Positions 19,465-30,872 of a stretch of 64,000 nt of DNA are shown one piece after another. The notes under the pieces are model-generated. The model had not been told where the DNA came from. It saw only the letters and a list, made by a program, of their open reading frames with translations, and searched no databases. Position 1 is the first letter of the stretch, and every line of letters starts with the position of its first letter. Origin of the DNA: Chlamydomonas reinhardtii (Eukaryota > Chlorophyta > Chlorophyceae > Chlamydomonadales > Chlamydomonadaceae); assembly GCF_000002595.2 (NCBI RefSeq), contig NC_057020.1, positions 5,658,058 to 5,722,057 of the forward strand, written 5' to 3'. The position numbers and the translations under genes are program-made.

Positions 19465-22451
19465 CTTCAATTTTGCATGAAGAAAAGGGGGAGGACGGAC
19501 GGACTGGACGGAGGGGGGGTCTGAGGGACCCTGTTAACCCCGAAACCAGGAGAAGAAGAAAAGGCTGCAGACACATGTACTCATAATAAAAGGTTCGCCG
19601 TTTTTGGTGATTTGGCTGGTGCGCATACGTGGCTGTGGCAGACCCTCGCCAGTCCTCTGTCACCGACCGATGCTGTGTACTGTACGGTTCCCCAGGGCAC
19701 ATCGTGCCCTACTTTGTGCCAATACGCACAATTGGCGGTGGCCAACGTGCAGCATCTTTGCATAAAACATTTGCCGGCGTGTCTGAGTCCACGTGCTATT
19801 GCGCCGTGGAGTGGGCCCACCTTCTTGTCTACTGGTTTGCGATCTTCCACTTCATCTGTCCTCTATCTTTGGTCGCGACCATATTCCGGTCCTAGGGCCG
19901 CGTGTGGTGAATTACTTAGCCGCGTGCATACAGACTTTCAAACTGCCTTATGGTTATAACTGTGTGGACGGACAAGCCAGTCATATGCAAGTGCTGGTGC
20001 ACGTACTGGGTTAGGCTTTTCATAGGTGCATGCAAGCGGATGCAATTCTGGTATCAGGGTGGATGAGGCAGTTAAAACTTGGTCGGAGGCGGTGTTGCGC
20101 ACTTGGGTGCACATGTCGATGACTGCGGTATAAGCAGACATTACAAGAAGGGGCAGTTCCATCCAGTTAGGGGACATGTCAGGCCACAGTTATGCGGCGG
20201 CAGCAAAGCGTGTCACTTCGCAGCCAATGAGCGTGAGATTTGGGAATTGGTATGAGTGAAAGCTTCCGTAACTGGGCTCCGCTGCAGTTTTATCTTAGGC
20301 AGGAACTCTCGTGCCACCTGCGCGTGTACGGTGCTGCTGCGCTCAGAACAAAGAACGCTAGGATGCTGGAGAGGCCCCATAGGTGATGCCTACACAAGTG
20401 GTGCATTGGCAAGTAGGATATTGAACTGGGCGCAATAGAAGCCGCAAGGCTGCAATGTCACAAGCGCACTAGCTGATAGCACTGAGTGAGAGCGATGGAG
20501 CATGCGAGCGCAAGTGTGGCAATGACGCTTTGCAGCCGTTACAGGGGCGGCAGGTTGGTGTCCTCCCTTCACGCCCTGATTGCGAGTACGTTTGCTCGAC
20601 GTATACCTTCTCCATCAATTTCACACAATCTATCAGGCTGGTTTTAGCAGGTTTAGGGTAGGTGGCCATCTCTGGACATCTTGCTTTGCGCCGTTCTTCG
20701 TTTGGGTATCCCCTGATTGGTATAATGGCGTTAAACGGGACGGTTCCACTACCTATCTACAGCCGAACGGACCACGCATGGCTGATGCAGTGGCATCAGA
20801 GCTCTTCTTCAATTGCTTCCAGCCGCTCCAAGTCACTATGGAGCTTACACATCACATGCCCGGGGGACTTCCATTTGTTGTGATTGGGGGGTTGAAGGGG
20901 TATTGCAGGAATTCCTGAGCGAAGCGCTGACTCGTCGTGTGGCTTTCTCGCCTGGATGCTTGCGCGCAAGGGGGCTTCCGTGCTTGCGGGACCGCCATTG
21001 TAACCATTTATTGCCTTTGTATGTGCCAGGCACCCACAAGCGCAGTCCCTCCGCGTCTTAAATTCTGCGGAAGGCTGGAAGCAGTCGACGAGGCGCAGCA
21101 AGGGAGCTGCATTTAAAAGGCCGACGACCATGCGCGGCGCCTGTCGCTGCCAGCCTGTGAGCCTTCCAGTGGAGGAGGCGCATATGCCGCGGTCGGCGAG
21201 GGGAGGCCGCTTCGGCGGCGAATAGCCCCCCCACACCCCGCCACCGACACCACGTGTCGAAACGCATAAGGCGAAGGGGGCCCCGTCTCTGGATGGTGGC
21301 CGCGCCGGGCGGGTGGGGCGCGGCGCCTGGACGAGGGGGGGCCTGAGCTGTGTAGCTGTGTTAGCCTGTTAGGAAAGCAAAAGGGGAAAAGGCAGACACA
21401 AAGGGTCTCGCTGTGTGTGTAGCACGGTAGTGGCGTGTGCTGGACTGTTGCCGGCAAACCGGGCTGGCTTGAGAGGTTATGCGCAAGGACATTGCAAAAG
21501 CATGCATGGAGTTCGCCCCAACAAGTTGACCAGGGCTACCTTGCTGTCTTATGTCCATAACATTGCCGCAGTATCTTGTGCATGTGCATATGCTTGCATT
21601 ACGCCCACGCTTTCCGGTGTATGCATGCACACGGTCTTGATACGATTGTTCCAGACTTCCGAGCACCCGGCCAGCCGCTCAACCGAACTGCAACGCCCCA
21701 GCACTTCAATCCTTGAGCATGCACGCACCAACAAGCACTAGGCTCACCATCACCACGCCATCATGACAGCGCCTCTGACACTGCGGGCCGGTGTTGCCCT
21801 CCCGTCCCGCACGGCATCCCGAGCCCGTTCCTAGTCAGCGAGATATCACAACCGCACTTGCATGTGTGACACTTTGTCCAAATGGTGAGTGTAGTCAACA
21901 TCAAATGAAAGGACCACAAAAGGGTTGCCCGTCACGCGGCTGCGATCTGCATTGAAGCAAACAAGTGGAGGGCCACCTCCGCCTGTCAGTTAACACGTGG
22001 ACCGCATCAATAGTGGGCATGCCGTAGTGTTCCAGTCACCTCTTCCTTATTTGTTTCTAGGCTTCGCCGCTTCGGTGCCAGCACAGTTGCGTCCTTGCCT
22101 GCAGGAACCAAGAACTTCATTTCACGCAGGGCTACCACTGTGAGCACCGGCGCAGTTATCACTTGCAATTACCGTACTTACCAACGTCGCACACAGTACC
22201 CGCCAGCGGTCCTTAAACGGTGCCATGCACATGCTTCCTCTCGCCATCACGTGCGCCAGCTGTCTGAGATAAGCACTAAAGAGGGCCTAGGAAAGTTTGG
22301 TCTGCATAGTCAGTCCGACAACCTCCTCATCACATTTCTTGTGCCATCATGGCAGCACTGTCCCCACCACCGCATGCCGGTCAAAAACGCACACTTCTAA
22401 CCACAACCCGTCACGTGCCTCCTGGCTGCGTGCGCCCGCAGATGCTCACCG

Positions 22452-22515
22452 TACACACACACACACACACACACGCACACACGCACACACACACGCACAC
22501 ACACACACACACACA
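22452..22515. repeat. (CA)n microsatellite with CG interruptions
   Basis: About 32 CA units interrupted by GCACAC segments. Confidence 0.95.
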
Positions 22516-22721
22516 ATGGGCGGGCTTCGTTCTGTTGTTTTTGTAACAGGCACACAATTTCAGCAATGTTTGCCCCCGCATACTGCGCATGCACAGTGTT
22601 GACCGCTTCCCCCGCGAGCTTGCACGCACGCGCGCGTTTCCGTCTCCTGTAACACATACAAACGCGCGGTGCTGATTCTCTTTCTCCCTGTAACACCCTT
22701 CACAAACATGCAGTGCATGGC

Positions 22722-22730
<9 letters not shown>

Positions 22731-22808
<78 letters not shown>
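22731..22808. repeat. (CA)n microsatellite
   Basis: Nearly uninterrupted run of about 39 CA units following a TATATA stretch. Confidence 0.97.
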
Positions 22809-22809
<1 letters not shown>

Positions 22810-23027
22810 CACCACCACACACACATACACACGCACGCATGCATGCACACAAGATCCGATTTATTGAATGTAACTTTATGATGATGTGTTTGCTCAGCCC
22901 GTTGGACGGCTGGATCAATCACAGTCACGGGCCACAGAAACATTCAAACGGGCCAACGCGCAACAATCCTATAGGACACCATCGCCGACCTCCGCCCACC
23001 ATCCTGACCTGCAAGTAAGCCCATGTT

Positions 23028-23032
23028 TTACA
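23028..23032 (-). terminator. TGTAA polyadenylation signal for the minus-strand VARL gene
   Basis: TTACA on the plus strand reads TGTAA on the minus strand, about 320 bases after the stop at 23356-23354. Confidence 0.5.
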
Positions 23033-23353
23033 TACCGCAAACGTTGACTGTAGCTTGGATTGCCATCAAATACCATCAAAGACTTCCCGCAGTCTAACAG
23101 TGTGCTGCCGTCCGCGGGATCCAACTGCTAGCTATACACTTTTGTGGAACAGTTTCATCCAGATCGGTCTCAAAACGTTTAACGTCTACATGCCATCATC
23201 AACCAGGTGCGGCAATTTACCTCAAGCAGCACGAACCCGCGCATGCAATGCAGCGTGTGGACCTTGGCCACCGCGGGCCGTCATCGCAGCCCACCGACCT
23301 TAATCAGCCCTCGCAACCAACCTGGCCTGAGCTCCTTGCACCCACGCTGTCGT

Positions 23354-24538
23354 CTAGACCGGCGTGCCGGCAGGGGCGCTTCCATGCATCCCAATGCCTC
23401 TCTCACGCCTGCCGCCGCCGCCGGCGCTGCTGCCGCCGTTCCGAATGCCGGCACCGCCTCCTCCTCCTGCTGCTCCCTCCTCGTCGGCGCCATCCTCTCC
23501 ATCACCCTCTCCATCACCGTCCTGATCGCCCTGGCCTTCACCGCCCTTGTGTGCCTTGGCTCCCTTCTGGTTGCGGCGGGGGTTGCCCTGCGATATTTCA
23601 CAGCACAGGCATGGAGGGTAGGAGCACGACGGTCAAGCCCAGGCCGAGGCGAGTGGTCTGGCAGGCCTCAAAACTCAAAGAATAAAGTGGACCGATGTTT
23701 GTGCCATGTCGAGGCTCGCACTTGCTGGACCTTCATCGGGGGGCCCATGTGACTACAGAGTGCGGAATCACCACCCGCCATCATCACGGACCATGCCGCT
23801 GCCGCCGGCGGTGCCCACAGATGTATCAAATCCGGAATAAGAACGCAAGAGTAGCGGTTTCCGCCATGCCGGCTTGCCGCTATGCCCTGGCTGGCGCGCA
23901 CCTTGATGATGGGTAGCCCGCGGCTTGTGAGCCAGCGACCCAGCGACACGCCCTCGGGAAGCACCTATGTGCCGACAGGGCAGGAGCAGGAGCAGGGCAG
24001 GAGGGGTTACATTCGTGATTATTAAAGAAGAAGTGAAGTTGTAGCCAGGAGGAGGGGCAGGAGGGGCAGCGGCAGTGACTGGCTGGACGGATAGATAGCT
24101 GGGTGGCTGGCCGGCTGGGTGGGTGGGTGACTCCGGGTGGATGACTTCGGGTGTTGGGTGGCTCAGGCGTGGGTGGCTCCGTGTCAGGGACCTTGGGCAG
24201 TGCCGGGAAACAGCAGGCGTGAGGGACCGCATCGTCATGCCAGGCGAGTGGCCACGCCCGCACCACCACCACCATCACCAACCCACCAGGCTCTCCGGTC
24301 TGGCCATCTCAACTCCGTAAAAACCAACCACCCTGCCCGCCCGCCCACTCTTTTCCCACACCTTGATGGAGCGGTACCATTTGGCCATCGTACTGCCGCC
24401 CACACGTTCGAAGGCGCTACGGCTGATCAGCTCCCCGTCGTACTCGATGCACTTGCCGCCCTCCATGTACGGTTTCATGTGGAACACGCCAACCACCTTG
24501 CCGCCCGCCGCCTCCGCCGCCTTCTGCGCCGCCGCCAG
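23354..24538 (-). CDS. VARL-family protein, C-terminal part: SAND-domain exons and basic tail
   Basis: Three minus-strand exons are visible: 24538-24362 (entering from the N gap), 23964-23902 and 23587-23354. They encode KVVGVFHMKPYMEGGKC, ISRSAFERVGGSTMAKWYRS, then GVSLGRWLTSRGLPIIK, then GNPRRNQKGAKAHKG followed by an acidic DGDGEGDGEDG run and a Gly-rich end. The SAND core is close to that of the plus-strand VARL gene. The middle exon is exactly 63 nt in both genes, and all junctions are phase 0. This part most likely belongs to the same gene as the N-terminal exon at 35735-31986, from which it is separated by a gap and a transposon-bearing insert. The clean frames and conserved core suggest either recent disruption or continued use. 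Confidence 0.75.
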
Positions 24539-24638
24539 NNNNNNNNNNNNNNNNNNNNNNNNNNNNNNNNNNNNNNNNNNNNNNNNNNNNNNNNNNNNNN
24601 NNNNNNNNNNNNNNNNNNNNNNNNNNNNNNNNNNNNNN
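24539..24638. other. Scaffold gap (100 N)
   Basis: Exactly 100 N, the conventional placeholder for a gap of unknown size. It interrupts the minus-strand VARL exon on one side and the 5' part of the hAT transposase gene on the other. Confidence 0.99.
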
Positions 24639-24745
24639 GGAGCGGGGCGCGGAGGGAGCAGGGGAGGAGCGGGTGCATTGTACCCGGTACGTGCTCCCCT
24701 AAGTCCTAACTTTGTACATCGGCTGCGCCCAATGCCCTCCTAAAG

Positions 24746-27409
24746 CCGATTGTGGAGTTCCTCGCTATCAAGGTCAAGAAGCTGGACAGTGACGCTACGG
24801 ATGTGGAGGTGCTGTCCATGGAGCCCCTGATGCCGGCGCTCTTCCGCTCGGCCTTCCACCTCGCCAAGTTGCACCGGGTACGTATTTAGGCTAATGTATC
24901 GGTGGATTCGGGGTGGAGGGCGGGGCAGGGCGGGGCGTGGGCGCGGGCGTGGGCGTGGGCGTGGGCGTGGGCGCGGGCGCGGGCGCTGACCCTTCTGTTT
25001 CTGCCTACCTGCCTTCTTTGCAGCCCTTCTCGGACTTCCCGGACATCCTGCGCCTGCACGCGTCCAACGGCACGCCGGGCATCGTGTTCGGCGGCCCCTA
25101 CGAGTCCGACACCGCCGTTGTCGACATGGTGGATTGCATGTCGTACGCGCTGGAGGCACAGATGAAGGTGGAGCTGGAGAACGCGCGAGCCATCACGGTC
25201 CTGGTGGACGAGTCCACTGATCGTGGCCGCAGCCACAACCTGGCCGTGTACGTGTCTTACGTGGGGCCTGGCTTCCGTGTTTACTGCCGGTTCCTCAAGC
25301 TGGTCCAGCTGGGCAGCAACTGCGACGCAGGCGCGCTGGAGAGCAAGCTGCTCGATGCCCTGAAGGTGCGCGAGTGCCCCGGGTGGGGGCACAATGGGGC
25401 TACAATCGGGCTTCGGGTAGTTTAAGGCACAACCCCCGGTGTTAAGGCGGTCCCTTCACTTGTAATCCGCATCGTTAAGGCGGCGTTCAGGCGGAAGTTG
25501 TTGGTGCTGACCTTTGTTTCATTCTGCTGCAGGGTTTCAACGTCGACCTGACCAAGCTGTTCGGCTTCACCAGCGATGGTGCCAGCGTCATGACCGGCGA
25601 CCAGACCGGCCTGTCGGCTAGGATGCAGCTGCACAACCCGTTCATGCTCCGGTGCGTGTGCTTGGCGCACAAGCTCGCACTGTGTGTCGCCAACGTGTTC
25701 GCCACCTTTCCCGAGCTGGTGAAGCTGGACGCCACCATCACCACCATCACCGGCTACTTCGCCTTCTCCTGCAACCGCAAGGCCCGCCTTGACGAGCTGC
25801 TGGAGGCGCTGGAGGAGGAGGTCCTGACCGTGCTGCAGGTGCACAAGTAAGCAACCTTCGGCAGATAGTTACGTTCACTGACTGCACGGGGAATCGGTGC
25901 TCTCTGTGCGGTGGCTTTGTTGAAATTGGATGCCCGTTTATTAGCTGTCTCAGCCATGCTGATTATGCATTTGCATGATGCAGGGTCCGCTGGCTGTCCC
26001 GCGAGCGCGTGGTTACGCGGCTGCTCAAGCTGTACGACCCGCTGCTGGACTACTTCAAGGAGGAGGCTGAGGCGAACGAGAAGGGCGCGCAGGAGATCTA
26101 CGACACACTGCGGTGAGTTGGCTGGGGGATGAGAGTTGAGGGGAACGGCATGGGTTGTCAGCATGAAGAGCGCGGCAAGCACGGCTTGAAGGGTGCGTGT
26201 TTGAGGGTGGACGGCTCACGTTATTGTGTGTATCAGTCCGCGTGCTTTCTGCTTACCGCTGTGCCCAACCCTTGCGGCAGGGAGGTGACCAACATACTCC
26301 ATCTGCACTGCGTTGGGGAGGTGCTGACGGTGGTGTCCGGGCTGACCAAGGTGCTGCAAAGCCGCGAGCTGTCCTACCTGGACATCGAGGCCCAGGTGCT
26401 GACCACGCTGGAGGTCCTGGAGCGCGAGTACACCACCGGCAAGATGCTGAAGGACGGCCCCTTTGCGCGCCTTGTTTCAGAGCTGCGGGGCGCCAACGGC
26501 CTGTACCGCGGCAAGCACTGGATCTCGGTCAATGGTGTGGAGGACGGCCCCAACGAGTCGTTCGCAATCACCAGAATCGGCCTACTCGAGGTGCGGTCCA
26601 CTATCAAGATCGTGACGGCCATCAACGATGACGTGCGTGGGCGCCTGCTCGGTGTTGTGGACGTCGCCAAGCACTTCAGAATGTTCGACCCCAACCAGAT
26701 GGCCGCCATCGCCTCCACCCCGGCAGAGGGCTTGTACGGTGACATTGAGCTGGAGCAGCTGCTGGATTGGTACGGCATCGCGCACGATGGGCACCCTGCT
26801 GTTGTGGACGCCCAGCAGTGCCGGACCGAGTGGCTGAAGGCGCGGCGGAACCTGCTGCGTGCGGCTCAGGCGGCCAAGAGGGTTGTGGTGGCCAAGGCGG
26901 AGGAGGAGGCCAAGAAGGCGCCCCTGGCCAAGAAGGCTGTAGCCGCGGCGGCAGGCAAGACGGCCGCACCGCCTGCGACGGCCGCACCGCCTGCTGTGGC
27001 TGCACCGCCTGCTGCGGCCGCACCGCCTGCTGCGGCCGCGAACGTGCGCATCCCTACGCGCGATTTCTGGGCGCTACAGCTGTACAACCTCGAGCAGACG
27101 TCGCCCGCTCTCAGCTTGCTAGTAAACATCATGCTGGTGCTGCAGGCCACCAGCGTGGAGGTGGAGCGCGGCTTCAGCACCCAGAACTTGATCAAGACCA
27201 AGCAGCGAACCAGCCTTACCATGCAGAACCTTGACGCGCTCATGCGCGTCAGCCTGCTGGGTCCGGAGCTGGGCGACTACTCGGACTTCAACGGGAACTT
27301 GCTGGTGCCCTCGCTGAGGCGCTGGTTCGACAAGAAGAATCGCTGCCCAGCGCGGAGCTGCCACGGGCCGCGGACCGGGCAGCAGGCGGAGGGGGAGGGG
27401 CGCGGTTAG
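24746..27409 (+). CDS. hAT-superfamily transposase (ZNF862-like), 5' end missing in gap
   Basis: Exons 24746-24877, 25024-25365, 25533-25846, 25984-26112 and 26281-27409 join in phase to a TAG at 27407-27409, about 622 residues. The first acceptor (AAAG) is weak, and the N-terminus, including any BED finger, is in the gap. hAT landmarks in order: VLVDESTDRGRSHNLAVYV (first catalytic Asp), FTSDGASVMTG (second Asp), CVCLAHKLALC (Cys/His motif), VRWLS, and the C-terminal dimerisation block VEVERGFSTQNLIKTKQRT with the catalytic Glu in ER-FS. An unusual Ala/Pro repeat (five-residue units such as TAAPP and AAAPP) is inserted before the dimerisation block, about residues 455-490 of the visible part. 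Codon use is GC-rich like the host genes, and no internal stop breaks the visible exons, so the copy may be young or domesticated. Confidence 0.85.
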
Positions 27410-27793
27410 GGGTAGGGACAGCGGGAGGGGCAGGGGCAGGGGCACGGGTGGGGAGAGGGGCAGCGGGAGGTGCAGGTGCAGGGAGCGGGGAAGTGGGAGC
27501 GGCAGGTGCGCGGCTATGTTGAGGGCATGGTTGCGAAGGCTTTGTACAAGGACAGAAACTGGCTTTTAGGATGCGGACTGCGGCTTTTAGGATGCGGACT
27601 AACGGCGTTTAGGGAACTCTGTGTGAATATTGAGATGCATGCGCAAACAGGCAAGCTAGGATAGGCTCAAGAATCTCACACACGTCTGGCTTCCCGTCTG
27701 TTCGCGTTCACGTTCAGCAAGCAGTTTGATTAGCGTTTGCTGTCGCCACGATTATTTTACCGTACCGACGTGAAGGTCGAAGAGTTTGGGGGT
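27410..27793. other. 3' flank of the transposase gene
   Basis: Purine-rich GGGGCAGGGGCA-like repeats run to about 27500, followed by a direct duplication of CTTTTAGGATGCGGACT near 27565-27600. No coding frame seen. Confidence 0.4.
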
Positions 27794-28760
27794 CTTGCCC
27801 GCGGCGACACAGCCTGCATGCGTCCATCCCAAACATTCCCCTAAGACTTCAATGCTTATAGCACATGGTACGCGCCGTTGGGCAGGAGTTCTACATGTAT
27901 ACAACCCTGCGGAACATGTGGCTTTTGCCGTCTATCCTGCTACGGGCACCCGCCTGTCCCATTCGCCTTGCCCGCGGCGACACAGCCTGCATGCGTCCAT
28001 CCCAAACATTCCCCTAAGACTTCAATGCTTATAGCACATGGTACGCGCCGTTGGGCAGGAGTTCTACATGTATACAACCCTGCGGAACATGTGGCTTTTG
28101 CCGTCTATCCTGCTACGGGCACCCGCCTGTCCCATTCGCCTTGCCCGCGGCGACACAGCCTGCATGCGTCCATCCCAAACATTCCCCTAAGACTTCAATG
28201 CTTATAGCACATGGTACGCGCCGTTGGGCAGGAGTTCTACATGTATACAACCCTGCGGAACATGTGGCTTTTGCCGTCTATCCTGCTACGGGCACCCGCC
28301 TGTCCCATTCGCCTTGCCCGCGGCGACACAGCCTGCATGCGTCCATCCCAAACATTCCCCTAAGACTTCAATGCTTATAGCACATGGTACGCGCCGTTGG
28401 GCAGGAGTTCTACATGTATACAACCCTGCGGAACATGTGGCTTTTGCCGTCTATCCTGCTACGGGCACCCGCCTGTCCCATTCGCCTTGCCCGCGGCGAC
28501 ACAGCCTGCATGCGTCCATCCCAAACATTCCCCTAAGACTTCAATGCTTATAGCACATGGTACGCGCCGTTGGGCAGGAGTTCTACATGTATACAACCCT
28601 GCGGAACATGTGGCTTTTGCCGTCTATCCTGCTACGGGCACCCGCCTGTCCCATTCGCCTTGCCCGCGGCGACACAGCCTGCATGCGTCCATCCCAAACA
28701 TTCCCCTAAGACTTCAATGCTTATAGCACATGGTACGCGCCGTTGGGCAGGAGTTCTACA
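27794..28760. repeat. 173-bp tandem satellite array, about 5.6 copies
   Basis: The unit starts GCCCGCGGCGACACAGCC and includes TTGGGCAGGAGTTCTACA and TGCTACGGGCACCCGCC. Copies start near 27797, 27970, 28143, 28316, 28489 and 28662. They read as identical, and the last is cut at 28760 where the next base departs from the unit. Because 173 is not a multiple of three, the same overlapping frames recur at 173-base spacing; they are not genes. Confidence 0.97.
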
Positions 28761-29116
28761 CGCAGCGCGGTCCTGGCGGCTGGAAAGGCCTGGGTGGAGG
28801 CCGTGCCATCTGAGTGCCATCCGCGTGCCATCTGTCCTGAAAGTCTGCACGGAAGTCGAGAAGACGAACTCGACACAGCGACAGTCATTAACATATAATC
28901 ATTCGTGTGCTGGAAGTAAATACGTCCACACGCTGTCTGCTGCGCAAGCTGTCACCCGACAATGTTTACAGCCTCTTTTGGCTTGCGAACAGCTGTTTCA
29001 GTGTCATAACATGCTCATCAGTACATCTAATGTAGCTCTGGGTACATTGGAGGCCTTGCAGCCATGGAACGGACTTGGAACGCACTTGAAATTGTGGACA
29101 TCTCACCGCCCTTAAC
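28761..29116. other. Spacer between tandem arrays
   Basis: Unique sequence with short GTGCCATC/TGCCATCC repeats near 28801-28835. No coding evidence. Confidence 0.4.
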
Positions 29117-29250
29117 GGTCTATGCATACACACCTGGACAATGGCCTGCTTATTGGATGGTCTATGCATACACACCGACACACTGGCTTGGTTCTTGGAT
29201 GGTCTATGCGTACACACCGGCATACCGGCTGGCTTGGTCGATGCATGGTT
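29117..29250. repeat. 42-bp minisatellite, three copies
   Basis: Units begin GGTCTATGCATACACACC at 29117, 29159 and 29201 (the third reads GCGTACACACC). Spacing is exactly 42 bases, and copies are diverged by several substitutions. Confidence 0.85.
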
Positions 29251-29261
29251 GCACCGTGCTC

Positions 29262-30872
29262 TGCACCGTGCTCGCGTGCTTTCCCGCGGCTGGTGTCAAG
29301 CCCGCAGGTGGTGGCGCGCTGTGTGCCTGGCCTACCCCCAAGGCCCACCGTGCTCGCGCCCTTTCCCGCGGCTGGTGTCAAGCCTGCAGGTGGTGACTCG
29401 CTGTGTGCCTGGCCTACCCCCAAGGCCCACCGTGCTCGCGCCCTTTCCCGCGGCTGGTGTCAAGCCTGCAGGTGGTGACTCGCTGTGTGCCTGGCCTATG
29501 CCCCAAGGCCCACCGTGCTCGCGCCCTTTCCCGCGGCTGGTGTCAAGCCTGCAGGTGGTGACGCGCTGTGTGCCTGGCCTACCCCCAAGGCCCACCGTGC
29601 TCGCGCCCTTTCCCGCGGCTGGTGTCAAGCCTGCAGGTGGTGACGCGCCGTGTGCCTGGCCTACGCCCCAAGGCCCACCGTGCTCGCGCCCTTTCCCGCG
29701 GCTGGTGTCAAGCTTGCAGGTGGTGGCGCGCTATGTGCCTGGCCTACGCCCCAAGGCCCACTGTGCTCGCGTGCTTTCCCGCGGCTGGTGTCAAGCCCGC
29801 AGGTGGTGGCGCGCTGTGTGCCTGGCCTACGCCCCAAGGCCCACCGTGCTCGCGCCCTTTCCCGCGGCTGGTGTCAAGCCTGCAGGTGGTGACGCGCTGT
29901 GTGCCTGGCCTACGCCCCAAGGCCCACCGTGCTCGCGCCCTTTCCCGCGGCTGGTGTCAAGCCTGCAGGTGGTGACGCGCTGTGTGCCTGGCCTACGCCC
30001 CAAGGCCCACCGTGCTCGCGCCCTTTCCCGCGGCTGGTGTCAAGCTTGCAGGTGGTGGCGCGCTATGTGCCTGGCCTACGCCCCAAGGCCCACTGTGCTC
30101 GCGCCCTTTCCCGCGGCTGGTGTCAAGCCTGCAGGTGGTGGCGCGCTGTGTGCCTGGCCTACGCCCCAAGGCCCACCGTGCTCGCGCCCTTTCCCGCGGC
30201 TGGTGTCAAGCCTGCAGGTGGTGACGCGCTGTGTGCCTGGCCTACGCCCCAAGGCCCACCGTGCTCGCGTGCTTTCCCGCGGCTGGTGTCAAGCCTGCAG
30301 GTGGTGGCGCGCTATGTGCCTGGCGTACGCCCCAAGGCCCACTGTGCTCGCGTGCTTTCCCGGGGCTGGTGTCAAGCCCGCAGGTGGTGGCGCGCTGTGT
30401 GCCTGGCCTACCCCCAAGGCCCACCGTGCTCGCGCCCTTTCCCGCGGCTGGTGTCAAGCCTGCAGGTGGTGACGCGCTGTGTGCCTGGCCTACGCCCCAA
30501 GGCCCACCGTGCTCGCGCCCTTTCCCGCGGCTGGTGTCAAGCTTGCAGGTGGTGGCGCGCTATGTGCCTGGCGTACGCCCCAAGGCCCACCGTGCTCGCG
30601 CCCTTTCCCGCGGCTGGTGTCAAGCCCGCAGGTGGTGGCGCGCTGTGTGCCTGGCCTACGCCCCAAGGCCCACTGTGCTCGCGCCCTTTCCCGCGGCTGG
30701 TGTCGAGCCCGCAGGTGGTGGCGCGCTGTGTGCCTGGCCTACCCCCAAGGCCCACCGTGCTCGCGCCCTTTCCCGCGGCTGGTGTCAAGCCTGCAGGTGG
30801 TGACGCGCCGTGTGCCTGGCCTACGCCCCAAGGCCCACTGTGCTCGCGCCCTTTCCCGCGGCTGCTGTGCCT
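29262..30872. repeat. 83-bp minisatellite, about 20 copies
   Basis: The core TTTCCCGCGGCTGGTGTCAAG recurs about 20 times at 82- or 83-base spacing from about 29280 to 30851. Units differ at a few fixed sites (GCGCCC or GCGTGC; AAGCCTG, AAGCCCG or AAGCTTG; GTGACG or GTGGCG; TACGCCCC or TACCCCC). No unit carries a stop in the plus direction, so overlapping frames up to 443 codons arise by frame rotation. These are treated as repeat artefacts. Confidence 0.97.

Larger units (their letters stand above)
19465..23027. other. Convergent intergenic region between the two VARL genes
   Basis: No supported gene. Between about 19560 and 20960 the sequence is clearly poorer in GC than elsewhere, with only short open frames in all phases; this may be decayed mobile-element or repeat sequence, but no family could be recognised. 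Two large CA microsatellites lie at 22452-22515 and 22731-22808. Confidence 0.4.

Noticed and set aside
23207-23752. Plus-strand ORF with a strongly hydrophobic, membrane-like stretch (SLLVGAILSITLSITVLI)
   Set aside because: It is antisense to the last exon of the minus-strand VARL gene. The minus frame has the GNPRR motif shared with the paralogue, splice sites in phase and a stop that fits. The hydrophobic run is the shadow of its Asp/Gly/Glu codons.
27878-28726. Series of identical 109-codon ORFs every 173 bases
   Set aside because: Direct consequence of the 173-bp tandem array; no start context or splice evidence.
27794-30872. CRISPR-like arrays
   Set aside because: The units are contiguous with no unique spacers, and the context is a eukaryotic nuclear genome.
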